DNA from: Bdellovibrio sp.
Lineage (GTDB): Bacteria > Bdellovibrionota > Bdellovibrionia > Bdellovibrionales > Bdellovibrionaceae
Length of the DNA: 22,700 nucleotides
Assembly: GCA_017745015.1 (NCBI GenBank)
Contig: JAGIAF010000014.1
Coordinates: forward strand, 1 to 22,700
Direction: 5' to 3'
In this document: piece by piece, positions 7,046-14,267 of the stretch
Numbering within the stretch: the stretch's first letter is position 1
Layout of the letters: each line of letters opens with the position of its first letter
The notes under the pieces: generated by a model
What the model was told of the DNA's origin: nothing
Database searches by the model: none
Seen by the model: the letters and a program-made list of their open reading frames with translations, nothing else
Translations under genes and position numbers: made by a program

Positions 7046-8867
7046 AGATCTTCGCAGAGACCCAAATAAATCCGCTGAGACCTTTAGCTTTATTGATCTC
7101 CGGTGTGATATCAGGGTCCATCACCCAATAAGCTCTGTTCTTGCTGTATTCAATTCCGGCGCCGACTGAGACGAACTTATTCACGGCTTTTTCGATGGCC
7201 ACCTTCATGCTGGCAGCGAACGGATTATCATAATAAGCATCGCCGGATTTATTGCTGACGAACTGACTTGCATCAACGGCGAAAGAAATAGTTCCAAATT
7301 CTGCCGTGGGAAAGCTGAGTTTGATCACTTGGCGAACTGCAGAGGCTGCAAAGGCCTCGACCCCTTCAAAGACATAATATTCGCTATTCAAAACCAAGTA
7401 GGCTTTGTCTCCAGCTTTCGTGGAGTCATAGATCAAGCTCACTTTGTCGAAGTGAGTTTGCAAAGTATTGGACTTTTCTTTCTGACTGTTGCGAGTCAAC
7501 TCCAGTTCGCGTTCTGCATCGACACTGAATGAACCTTCGCCCACTTTCTGATTTACACCGAGACGGGGACGGGCATCCACCGAGGCTGCGTTGTCCTTGA
7601 GGCCGAAATCGTTAGTGAATGTTTCAAGCTCTATGCGACCCGTCGTTTTGTTCACGCGGGCATAGCCTCGCACCTTCACTCCCATAAAAAACGTGTCACG
7701 AGTCTTGTCCATGGCATTCAGTTTCGAATCGTAACTAGGAGCGCGGATTTGCATCAATCCGCCATAGAGACTCGATGTGGTTCCATATTCATCAATGATC
7801 GAGTTCGCCAGGGGAGTGGAAAATTGACTTTGCATCGCAAAACCCACTGCATTCATTTCAAAGCGGCCGTCACGTGTATCAAAGTCCGAGTGCATGATAA
7901 AGCCACGAGCTTTTGAGCCTTGGCCGAGGTCTTTTGTAAATTGCAGGCCCGCCGTGGTCCCTTCGTTACTTACTTTCAAGCGTACGATAGGGTCGTCTTC
8001 TTTCATCTCCGCAAAGCCCTTGAGATTTGCTTGCACCCATCGTGATGTTTTGGGCAAATACGCATGGTACTTGTTTTTGCGCTCTGAAGATTCAACCTGG
8101 GAGACACCAGAGATTGGTCCTAAGATACGAGTCGAAACATCCACCGCGCCTTGAACTGTGTTTTGCCCCGTGTTCACAATTTGGGAATAGTTCTGAATAA
8201 AGTAAACTCCCGAAGAGGGATCTCGGAAATGGTATACAAGATGTCCATCGCCATCTTTGCCTTTGGAATCCTTTTGCCAGATGCCGGAATGCAGCCCCAC
8301 GTTATCAAAGCCCAAGGCCGTTGCATGCTCCGAGAGATAGCGATGGATGTCTCCGCAAATGCCGCCATTGAGTTTGTGATCAAGAGCATTTTCGAAGAGC
8401 TTCTCCATGTCGGATTCATTTTCAGTTTTTGAGCTATAGCCCTCTGCCAGACGGGAACCCATAAATGAAAGATAAGCCAATTTTTCTGGAAGACTCATGC
8501 GCGGTCCAAAATCGCGAGCGATACGGAGCGAGTCGTGATAGCTTTGCGCTCCCGGAATGATCCCAGATCCTGTGCCGAAGGAAGCTTTGTACATAGTCAC
8601 AGCATTGCTGTAACCGAGTTGATCATTGTAAAAGACTTCTTTGATTCGGAAAGGGTGAATGTCGTACTTACCACCAAGGTTCTGCGCCTTGTAATAGATG
8701 ACACCATCGAAGAGGTTGTTGCTGCCAAGGCTATTACGGATATCTTGCAGAGATTTTGATGCCAACTCGTGTTGAGACTCCTCTGGGGCAGAGATGGTAA
8801 GTTCATATCCATTGGTGAACGTGAGTCCTAAGACAGCCGCGATTGTAAACGTACGATAGTAATTCAT
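7044..8867 (-). CDS. Exported transglutaminase-like protein with beta-rich C-terminal half
   Basis: The 607-residue product starts at an ATG with AGAGG upstream and has a probable signal peptide (hydrophobic residues 6-20). Around residues 160-230 the order of motifs matches a transglutaminase-like cysteine protease fold: GGIC with Cys171 at the start of a helix, then GHLVYHF with His209, then YFIQNY with Asn226 at the third catalytic position. From about residue 290 to the end the protein is a succession of alternating beta strands. These could form an outer-membrane barrel, although the last residue is Ile rather than Phe. I know of no named family with this layout. Likely location is periplasm or outer membrane; peptide cross-linking or cleavage is a guess. 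It lies 93 bases downstream of another exported protein. Confidence 0.6.
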   Translation of the reverse strand: MNYYRTFTIAAVLGLTFTNGYELTISAPEESQHELASKSLQDIRNSLGSNNLFDGVIYYKAQNLGGKYDIHPFRIKEVFYNDQLGYSNAVTMYKASFGTGSGIIPGAQSYHDSLRIARDFGPRMSLPEKLAYLSFMGSRLAEGYSSKTENESDMEKLFENALDHKLNGGICGDIHRYLSEHATALGFDNVGLHSGIWQKDSKGKDGDGHLVYHFRDPSSGVYFIQNYSQIVNTGQNTVQGAVDVSTRILGPISGVSQVESSERKNKYHAYLPKTSRWVQANLKGFAEMKEDDPIVRLKVSNEGTTAGLQFTKDLGQGSKARGFIMHSDFDTRDGRFEMNAVGFAMQSQFSTPLANSIIDEYGTTSSLYGGLMQIRAPSYDSKLNAMDKTRDTFFMGVKVRGYARVNKTTGRIELETFTNDFGLKDNAASVDARPRLGVNQKVGEGSFSVDAERELELTRNSQKEKSNTLQTHFDKVSLIYDSTKAGDKAYLVLNSEYYVFEGVEAFAASAVRQVIKLSFPTAEFGTISFAVDASQFVSNKSGDAYYDNPFAASMKVAIEKAVNKFVSVGAGIEYSKNRAYWVMDPDITPEINKAKGLSGFIWVSAKI

Positions 8868-8880
8868 GAAGCCTCTTAAC

Positions 8881-8894
8881 GTACAGGGTTGTAC
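8881..8894. repeat. Perfect 14-bp palindrome upstream of the transglutaminase-like gene
   Basis: GTACA-GGGT-TGTAC lies 13 bases before the ATG of the gene at 7044-8867. On the minus strand it follows directly after TAATAA (8895-8900), a possible -10 element. It could be a repressor site overlapping the transcription start. No regulator is known. Confidence 0.4.
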
Positions 8895-8960
8895 TTATTA
8901 TTTCGGAGAAAGGCTCATGGTTGTTAATAGCGTTGTTGAGAATTTAATGAGTTACAAATC

Positions 8961-9506
8961 TCATCGCGAGACGATTAGCTTTCCAAGGGCGGCCTTTGTC
9001 GAATAGGACTCGGGAGTTTGCGAGTTCTTACGCACAGAAACTTCACTCTGAAGCTCCTTGGTTTTCGAACTATATGTGGATAGCCCCATGACTTCATAAG
9101 AGTTGTTGGAGTCGACGAACTGCTCTTCATATTGCTTGGTCACTTTGCGTTCCTTATGGCGATATTTTTCAACTAGGACACGGCTCCAGGACGACCACTT
9201 ACGTCCTGTTGCCGATGTGGTTTTTAAATCGGCAACGACCTCGTGAGTGCGACGTGAACCTTCTTTGGTAGTCGTGACGTTGATAGTGCCCTCAGCATTG
9301 GGGCAGTGAACCTCATAGCTTATTTCGCTGTAGCTTTCGGTTTTATAGAATGAGGAGGTGCGTACACAGGCGCTGTCTAAATCGACAAGCTCTGGTGCCT
9401 CGGGGAAGTAATAGGCGAAGTCCTCGGCATTGATTTCCGCAGCGTGAAGAGCTGAAGATGAAAGCAGGATCGTGATCATAAAAAAGAATGAAGTAGGATG
9501 TTTCAT
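8961..9506 (-). CDS. Exported protein of unknown function
   Basis: No family was recognised. The 181-residue product has a clear Sec signal peptide (Phe/Leu/Ile-rich, ending SALHAAEI). The mature part is polar and rich in Ser, Thr, Glu and Lys, with two cysteines (ACVRT, VHCPN) about 22 residues apart that could form a disulfide. The alternating pattern around residues 60-160 suggests mostly beta structure. The Shine-Dalgarno is weak (TTAGG about 10 bases upstream). A 21-base palindrome lies 48 bases upstream. It precedes the transglutaminase-like gene on the same strand, so the two may share a periplasmic role, but a 93-base gap separates them. Confidence 0.7.
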   Translation of the reverse strand: MKHPTSFFFMITILLSSSALHAAEINAEDFAYYFPEAPELVDLDSACVRTSSFYKTESYSEISYEVHCPNAEGTINVTTTKEGSRRTHEVVADLKTTSATGRKWSSWSRVLVEKYRHKERKVTKQYEEQFVDSNNSYEVMGLSTYSSKTKELQSEVSVRKNSQTPESYSTKAALGKLIVSR

Positions 9507-9553
9507 AGGAACAGCCTAAGGGATGAATATTGAAGGAATGTGAAATGCGCAAG

Positions 9554-9574
9554 TTGAGACAGTGACTGTCTCAA
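9554..9574. repeat. Perfect 21-bp palindrome upstream of an exported-protein gene
   Basis: TTGAGACAG and CTGTCTCAA flank TGA, a perfect dyad with 9-bp arms. It lies between the CsbD-like gene's terminator and the start of the gene at 8961-9506. It has no T-run, so an operator is more likely than a terminator. Confidence 0.5.
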
Positions 9575-9581
9575 ATGCGAG

Positions 9582-9610
9582 AAAAAAGAGGAGAACCGAG
9601 TCTCCTCTTT
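9582..9610 (-). terminator. Rho-independent terminator of the CsbD-like gene
   Basis: AAAGAGGAGA (9585-9594) and TCTCCTCTTT (9601-9610) form a perfect 10-bp stem with a six-base loop. On the minus strand the stem ends in a run of six Ts. It lies 17 bases past the stop of the CsbD-like gene. Confidence 0.85.
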
Positions 9611-9627
9611 CTTACTTATTCTTAAAA

Positions 9628-9927
9628 TCAATGAACGTCGCGGTCCCGACGAGATCGAGGTTGATTCACATCAGTATCAAAGCTGGTGCGATTGATTCTT
9701 TCTTCGCCTGGCGAGCGTTCAGGATTTTCAGAAAGCGAGTCTTTGAATTCAGTGAATTTCTTACTCGCTTCCTCTTTACTGAGGCCGTAAGCTTTTTGAA
9801 TTTGACCTTCCAATTTGGAGAAGTCACCTTTCATGCTTTCAATTTGGTCGTCTGAGAGTTTTCCCCAGGCAGACTTGATTTTGCCTTTAAGAATCTTCCA
9901 GTCGCCAGTGACTGTATCTTTGTTCAT
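9628..9927 (-). CDS. CsbD-like stress protein
   Basis: The first 60 or so residues match the CsbD family closely: MNKDTVTGDWKILKGKIK, WGKLSDDQIESMKG and KLEGQIQKAYGLSKEEA. This is a small, charged, helical general-stress protein of unknown biochemical role, widespread in bacteria and often strongly induced by stationary phase or osmotic stress. The 99-residue length exceeds the usual 60-70 because of a hydrophilic tail rich in Arg, Asp and Glu. A perfect AGGAGG lies six bases ahead of the ATG, the strongest ribosome binding site in this window, which fits high expression. The gene is followed by its own terminator and so is probably a single-gene unit. Confidence 0.9.
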   Translation of the reverse strand: MNKDTVTGDWKILKGKIKSAWGKLSDDQIESMKGDFSKLEGQIQKAYGLSKEEASKKFTEFKDSLSENPERSPGEERINRTSFDTDVNQPRSRRDRDVH

Positions 9928-10013
9928 AAAGTCCTCCTTGGCATGGATCTGTCTTTAGCTAACACCCGAAGGCTGGAGGAGGGAAGAGGACCTATGATTA
10001 GAAATATCTGAGA

Positions 10014-10487
10014 CTATTTGGATTTCTTTGGCTTTTTAGATTTCGCTTCGATTTCGTCAGCTTTGCGGTTCTCGAGCTTTTTGTTTGAAAGCATATCAAG
10101 AGCTTCTAGACGGATGTCTGAAAGCTCCTCGCAAGTGACAAGCATCTCTTTGTCTTGGCAGGCTTCATAGACTTTTCTTTGAATACGATTCCAGGACTGG
10201 AACCATTCACCGGCATCTTCCAGTTCTTTTTTAGAGACGGGATCCAGGCGAGGAACCTTCGCCAAGTTGGGAAGGAGCTTCTCCATATAGAGGTCTTTTT
10301 GCATTTGTTGAAGATCGTGAAATTCCTCATAGGAGAACATCCAATAAGGAGGCTCTGACATGTCAATCTGCTCGCCGGGAGCTTCTTTGTCTTTTGCGGC
10401 CGCGCCGGGAGGTGCGGCAACTTCTTCAGCGAAACTAGTGAGCGAAAAAGCAAGAGCGATCACAAGAACTAAGGAGGGTAATTTCAT
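10014..10487 (-). CDS. Exported protein coupled to the 3D-domain gene
   Basis: No family was recognised. The 157-residue product has a signal peptide ending TSFAEE, an Ala/Pro-rich linker, a helical central domain with many Lys/Glu and two cysteines (EACQDK, VTCEEL), and a strongly basic tail (KSKKPKKSK). Its ATG overlaps the TAA of the upstream gene (TAATG), so translation is probably coupled, with GGAG seven bases before the start. That arrangement suggests a fixed ratio with the peptidoglycan enzyme upstream; a role as its partner or localisation factor is only inference. The Lys-rich tail could bind anionic polymers. Confidence 0.75.
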   Translation of the reverse strand: MKLPSLVLVIALAFSLTSFAEEVAAPPGAAAKDKEAPGEQIDMSEPPYWMFSYEEFHDLQQMQKDLYMEKLLPNLAKVPRLDPVSKKELEDAGEWFQSWNRIQRKVYEACQDKEMLVTCEELSDIRLEALDMLSNKKLENRKADEIEAKSKKPKKSK

Positions 10488-11176
10488 TAGCGAGCTCCAC
10501 CGGCTGTTTTTTCAACTGATGCCACCATGCGAGAGTTGCCAGAATTGCGAAGTGAATCTTCGATTGCTAGCAAAGAGTTTTGATAGTTACCAGAACCGCG
10601 ACGAACCACTGTGAATCCCTTGTGAGGATCGCAGTCATTTACGTCAGTCATACGCATATCAGCTTGAGCGCGGGTGCCGAAAGAATTCGCAAGACTGTTG
10701 GCGCCGTAAGTACCTGTGAAGAAGTCAAAACGATTGCGGCCCTTAATGGCGCCACCGGTGTCTTGAACTACGAAGTAGCCTGGGTGAACCATCGCGCGAC
10801 CATTTGGCAATTGAATGACCTTACCTTTCATTGAAGGCATTTGAATGATATCCCCCATACGGTAATAGCGTGGGTCAGCGGCCACAGAAATAAATGGAAT
10901 CAGACAAGCACCACTAGCACCGAAAGCCGTACCGCAAGAACCCATTTTCAGCTTCTTACCCGTGTACGTAAGCAACTTATTACCTGGCATGATACCTGAG
11001 CCTTGCATGCGCACTTGCCTGCGGAATTTAGGGCAAGGAGTTGAGCCCGAGCAATAGTCGCTCATTTTGGGAATAAAGTATGTTGAAGATCTCGCTACAT
11101 TATTAGAGCACATGCTTGAGTAGCCGATTTCAGAGAACACGATGATGGCAATGAAGAGTTTCCAATTTGTTTTCAT
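10487..11176 (-). CDS. 3D-domain (MltA-type double-psi barrel) peptidoglycan enzyme
   Basis: I start at the ATG at 11176 (229 residues), which opens directly onto a signal sequence; an in-frame GTG at 11206 would add ten hydrophobic residues. The C-terminal half is the 3D domain of lytic transglycosylases: AADPRYYRMGD with Asp101, and DTGGAIKGRNRFD with Asp139 and Asp151, the three conserved aspartates of the fold. MltA-type enzymes cut the MurNAc-GlcNAc bond of peptidoglycan with an Asp. The large N-terminal MltA domain is absent. Instead there is a short Cys-rich stretch (about residues 22-48). It resembles the short, exported 3D-domain proteins found in many bacteria. Its TAA overlaps the ATG of the following gene. 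A catalytic role is likely but not shown. Confidence 0.82.
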   Translation of the reverse strand: MKTNWKLFIAIIVFSEIGYSSMCSNNVARSSTYFIPKMSDYCSGSTPCPKFRRQVRMQGSGIMPGNKLLTYTGKKLKMGSCGTAFGASGACLIPFISVAADPRYYRMGDIIQMPSMKGKVIQLPNGRAMVHPGYFVVQDTGGAIKGRNRFDFFTGTYGANSLANSFGTRAQADMRMTDVNDCDPHKGFTVVRRGSGNYQNSLLAIEDSLRNSGNSRMVASVEKTAGGAR

Positions 11177-11317
11177 ACCGGAATACAAAAGCAAAAAGAG
11201 GACCACTCGTATTCAAATTTAGGGGTACTTCAATGTAGGCAACCTAAACACTGTATGTAAACATCTACACATTCTCAGAGTGGGAAATGTCTAAATGAGA
11301 CGGCAAGGGCCCCCTTT

Positions 11318-11740
11318 TTAGGGAGCGCCTTGTGCAAGATGAGACAGTAAATCATGGGAGAGATTTTTGTTCTGAGCTTTGTTAGCGATATCACCCAGGC
11401 TCAGCATACCAACCAATCTCTTAGAGCGATTCACCACAGGATAGCGGCGAACTTTATTCGAGATCATCTCTTGAGCGGCCACGGCGATGTCTTCGTCATC
11501 GAAGCAATAGTCGATTCCTTGGGTCATGACTTGTTCAACTGTGGTGTTGCGGGGATCACGGCCTTCTGCAACGACACGAAGGACGATATCGCGGTCGGTG
11601 ATCATGCCGATCATTTTGTCGTTACGTTCAACGGGAAGGGATCCGTAGTCTCCACGGACCATCATTTGGGCTGCCTCCAGCACGGAGTGTTCGCAGTTGA
11701 TCACGTCCGCGCGAGGTCTCATGACGTCTTTGACTTTCAT
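11318..11740 (-). CDS. CBS-pair domain protein
   Basis: The 140-residue protein is almost entirely two CBS motifs, at about residues 1-60 (MKVKDVMRPR to GMITDRDIVLRVV) and 70-128 (VEQVMTQGI to GMLSLGDIANKA). GMITDRD and GMLSLGD are the usual second-strand and helix signatures. Such stand-alone CBS pairs (Bateman modules) bind adenine nucleotides such as AMP, ATP or NAD and act as energy or redox sensors, often on an unknown partner. AAGGAGT lies seven bases before the ATG. A 10-bp inverted repeat lies just upstream of that site. No neighbour is an obvious partner: the 3D-domain gene downstream and the nuclease-like gene upstream are both exported. Confidence 0.92.
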   Translation of the reverse strand: MKVKDVMRPRADVINCEHSVLEAAQMMVRGDYGSLPVERNDKMIGMITDRDIVLRVVAEGRDPRNTTVEQVMTQGIDYCFDDEDIAVAAQEMISNKVRRYPVVNRSKRLVGMLSLGDIANKAQNKNLSHDLLSHLAQGAP

Positions 11741-11753
11741 AATGACTCCTTTT

Positions 11754-11784
11754 CATTAGAGCATGATCTAATCTTGCTCTAATG
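11754..11784. repeat. 10-bp perfect inverted repeat in the CBS-gene leader
   Basis: CATTAGAGCA (11754-11763) and TGCTCTAATG (11775-11784) are exact inverse complements, with 11 bases between them, so arm centres lie 21 bp apart, two helical turns. A further CTAAT falls in the spacer. The repeat sits directly ahead of the CBS gene's Shine-Dalgarno. In the minus direction it is followed by AAAA rather than T, so it is not an intrinsic terminator of the nuclease-like gene. Confidence 0.55.
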
Positions 11785-11809
11785 GGGCCATGTATTTTCG
11801 TCGACGGGA

Positions 11810-12388
11810 TTACTTGCCAGGCTTGGCGCAGAGGCCCGCTTTTTGACAACGAAGCATATCGCCTGTGTGTTGGTGCATTTCGTTCAACGTGTAACCAAGC
11901 TCTTGGTCGTAGCCGGCAGCGACAGCGCCCAATTGGCCGATAGTGATGAAGTCATTTACGCCTTCAAATGCATCTGGGCTGTAAGCTTGTTTGCTAGAAG
12001 TCGATTTAAAGATAAGTGGTTTGTTAGAACGAAGGTTTTTCAAGAAGCGGCCACGTTGGTCGCGTGCTTTGTTCAAACCACCGCTGAAGCTCTTCCAGCA
12101 TTTAACTTCCGCGATACGAACAACACGGTTGGAGTTGTGATCAAATACAACCACGTCCAATTCGCCAATGGTTCTTGTGCCATCGCCATATGCGATCCCA
12201 ACAACAACTTCGAATTGAGGAGCAGGGAATTGTTTTTGAACATCAAGACGAGCGACTTCTTCACAGATAGCGCCGGCGTCTTCATAGCTGCGAGGGATGC
12301 TTTTTAGAGCTTCAAAGTCTTCTGCCCAGTTTGCGGCAAGAACGTTAAGTGAAAAGAACAGTGCGCCTAAAAGTGCGAATAACTTCAT
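11810..12388 (-). CDS. Exported PD-(D/E)XK nuclease-like protein
   Basis: The 192-residue product has a signal peptide (LLGALFFSLNVLAANW, cleavage probably after LAA) followed by a compact domain. It shows the signature of the PD-(D/E)XK nuclease superfamily: TIGELDVVVFD with Glu76 and Asp78, then 15 residues later IAEVKCW with Glu94 and Lys96. A helix containing ARDQRGRFLKNL follows at about residues 107-118, as in endonucleases and resolvases of this fold. Cysteines in the mature part (AIC, EVKC, CQKAGLC) fit an oxidised periplasmic protein. GGGGG lies six bases before the ATG. An exported nuclease of this type would degrade foreign or prey DNA; that is inference, and no nuclease family name is claimed. 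It diverges from the GH13 gene. Confidence 0.7.
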   Translation of the reverse strand: MKLFALLGALFFSLNVLAANWAEDFEALKSIPRSYEDAGAICEEVARLDVQKQFPAPQFEVVVGIAYGDGTRTIGELDVVVFDHNSNRVVRIAEVKCWKSFSGGLNKARDQRGRFLKNLRSNKPLIFKSTSSKQAYSPDAFEGVNDFITIGQLGAVAAGYDQELGYTLNEMHQHTGDMLRCQKAGLCAKPGK

Positions 12389-12426
12389 CTAAATCCCCCA
12401 AGAATCGTTAATGTGTTCGAAGTAAG

Positions 12427-12487
12427 TCTCCTAGGCATGGCTGGGAGACAACCGATTTTTATCTTTTCCAAAATGCGCATTGCGCAG
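12427..12487. repeat. Inverted repeat and tandem TGCGCA motifs in the nuclease/GH13 divergent region
   Basis: GTCTCC (12427-12432) and GGAGAC (12445-12450) form a 6-bp dyad with a 12-base loop. Further on, TGCGCA occurs at 12475-12480 and again at 12482-12487, separated by one T; each copy is itself a palindrome. They lie between the two divergent starts and could be binding sites. The 214-base divergent region holds no gene. Confidence 0.35.
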
Positions 12488-12546
12488 AGGCTACGCACTG
12501 TGAAGTTTTTTCCCGTATTTGAAAGGAACCTCGCGTCTTGTTAGTC

Positions 12547-12576
12547 TTGGACAGCCTCGGTAATTAACCGTATATT
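12547..12576 (+). promoter_or_regulatory. Candidate sigma70-type promoter for the alpha-glucosidase
   Basis: TTGGAC (12547-12552) and TATATT (12571-12576) are 18 bases apart. The -10 matches five of six consensus positions. Transcription would begin near 12583, giving a leader of about 20 bases to the ATG at 12603. Confidence 0.5.
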
Positions 12577-12602
12577 GAGCGCTATTCAAAAAGGTGTTCG
12601 AA

Positions 12603-14267
12603 ATGAATAAAGTTTGGTGGAAAGAAACCGTCGTTTATCAAGTTTACCCGCGTAGCTTCAAAGACTCTAATGGAGATGGCATTGGCGATCTTCAAGGTCT
12701 GATTTCAAAGCTCGATTACTTGAAAGATCTTGGTATCGGTGTGATCTGGATTTGTCCGATGTACAAATCACCGATGGACGACAACGGTTATGACATCAGC
12801 GACTACCAAGCGATTCATGAAGAGTTCGGCACGATGGCGGACTTTGATCAATTGATGGCGGAGTGCAAACGTCGCGATATCCGTTTGATCATTGATTTGG
12901 TTATCAACCATACCAGCGACGAACATCCTTGGTTCTTGGAATCTCGTTCTTCAAAAGATAATCCAAAACGCGACTGGTACATTTGGCGCGATGGTAAAGA
13001 CGGTAAAGAGCCGAACAACTGGGAAAGCATCTTCGGCGGTCCAGCTTGGAAGTACGACGAAAAAACTAAGCAGTACTTTATGCACATCTTCTCTTCACGT
13101 CAGCCGGATTTGAACTGGGAGAACTTGGACATGCGCCAAGCAGTTTATTCTATGATTCGCTGGTGGTTGGATCGTGGTATTGATGGTTTCCGTATCGATG
13201 CCATCAGCCACGCTCGTAAAGAGCCAGGCTTGGCGGATATGCCAAATCCTAAGGGTCTTGAGTACGTACCCTCATACGATAAACACATGAATGTTCCGGG
13301 CATTCAAACATACATTCGCGATCTTTGTGATAACACTTTCAATCACTACAACATCATGACGGTGGGTGAAGCGAATGGTGTATCGGCAGAAAATGCGGAT
13401 GAATGGGTGGGAGAAGAGCAAAAGAAATTCAACATGCTCATCCAATTTGAGCACGTGGGTCTTTGGGATAAAAATCCTGATCAACGCTTTAACATGCAGG
13501 ATCTGAAGAGGGTATTCTCACGTTGGCAGAAAGGTCTTGAAAACCGTGGTTGGAATGCTTTGTTCGTAGAAAACCACGACGTGCCTCGTATTATCTCTAA
13601 ATGGGGTGAAACAGGTGCTATGTGGCGTGAAAGTGCAACAGCCATTGCGATGATGTATTTCAATATGCAGGGCACGCCTTTCATCTATCAAGGTCAAGAA
13701 ATCGGAATGACGAACACTCAATTCGACGGGCCTCAGGATTTCAATGACGTCTCAGCGAAAAACTATTTTACGAACCGTCGTAAGCAAGGGGCTTCCGATA
13801 AAGAAATCACGGCGGAGTTAACACCAACAACTCGTGATAATGCCAGAACACCAATGCAGTGGAATGCAGAGAAGAATGCGGGATTCTCTACGGGAGCACC
13901 GTGGCTGAAAACGAATCCTAACTATCCGCAAATCAACGTTGAAACTGAACAGAAGGATCCAAATTCAATTTTGAACTTCTATCGCAAGCTGATTCAAATT
14001 CGTAAGAATAACGAGGTGATGGTTTATGGCTCCTATGATTTGGTGTTGCCAGAGCATCAGCAAGTTTATGCTTATACCCGTACCTTGGGTTCAGCTAAAG
14101 TTCTTGTGATCAGCAATTTGACGAAGACAGCGGCAAGCTGTGATTTTGCCGGAATGGAATTGCATTCCGATAAGCTGATGCTTCAAAACTATGAGGTGTC
14201 TGCACACGGTGCGGTTTCAAAAATTGAGCTTCGTCCTTTCGAAGCTCGTATGTACCGTCTTAATTAG
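12603..14267 (+). CDS. GH13 alpha-glucosidase
   Basis: I start at the ATG at 12603 (554 residues) because AAGG at 12591-12594 is suitably spaced; the GTG at 12594 overlaps that site. The protein is a full-length oligo-1,6-glucosidase/maltase-type GH13 enzyme. It has a (beta/alpha)8 barrel with nucleophile Asp199 (GFRIDAISH), acid/base Glu256 (TVGEANG), transition-state-stabilising Asp326 (VENHDVPR) and the calcium-type N-terminal loop DSNGDGIGD. A C-terminal beta domain ends at the stop. The residue after the nucleophile is Ala200. In this family Val there goes with alpha-1,6 and Ala or Thr with alpha-1,4 specificity, so maltose or malto-oligosaccharides are the likelier substrates. There is no signal peptide: a cytoplasmic enzyme. 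No sugar transporter gene is nearby. The 3' end overlaps the next gene by eight bases. Confidence 0.93.
   Translation: MNKVWWKETVVYQVYPRSFKDSNGDGIGDLQGLISKLDYLKDLGIGVIWICPMYKSPMDDNGYDISDYQAIHEEFGTMADFDQLMAECKRRDIRLIIDLVINHTSDEHPWFLESRSSKDNPKRDWYIWRDGKDGKEPNNWESIFGGPAWKYDEKTKQYFMHIFSSRQPDLNWENLDMRQAVYSMIRWWLDRGIDGFRIDAISHARKEPGLADMPNPKGLEYVPSYDKHMNVPGIQTYIRDLCDNTFNHYNIMTVGEANGVSAENADEWVGEEQKKFNMLIQFEHVGLWDKNPDQRFNMQDLKRVFSRWQKGLENRGWNALFVENHDVPRIISKWGETGAMWRESATAIAMMYFNMQGTPFIYQGQEIGMTNTQFDGPQDFNDVSAKNYFTNRRKQGASDKEITAELTPTTRDNARTPMQWNAEKNAGFSTGAPWLKTNPNYPQINVETEQKDPNSILNFYRKLIQIRKNNEVMVYGSYDLVLPEHQQVYAYTRTLGSAKVLVISNLTKTAASCDFAGMELHSDKLMLQNYEVSAHGAVSKIELRPFEARMYRLN

Noticed and set aside
11297..11327. 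Possible terminator past the CBS gene
   Set aside because: The GC-rich stem needs a wobble and is not followed by a T-run in the minus direction.
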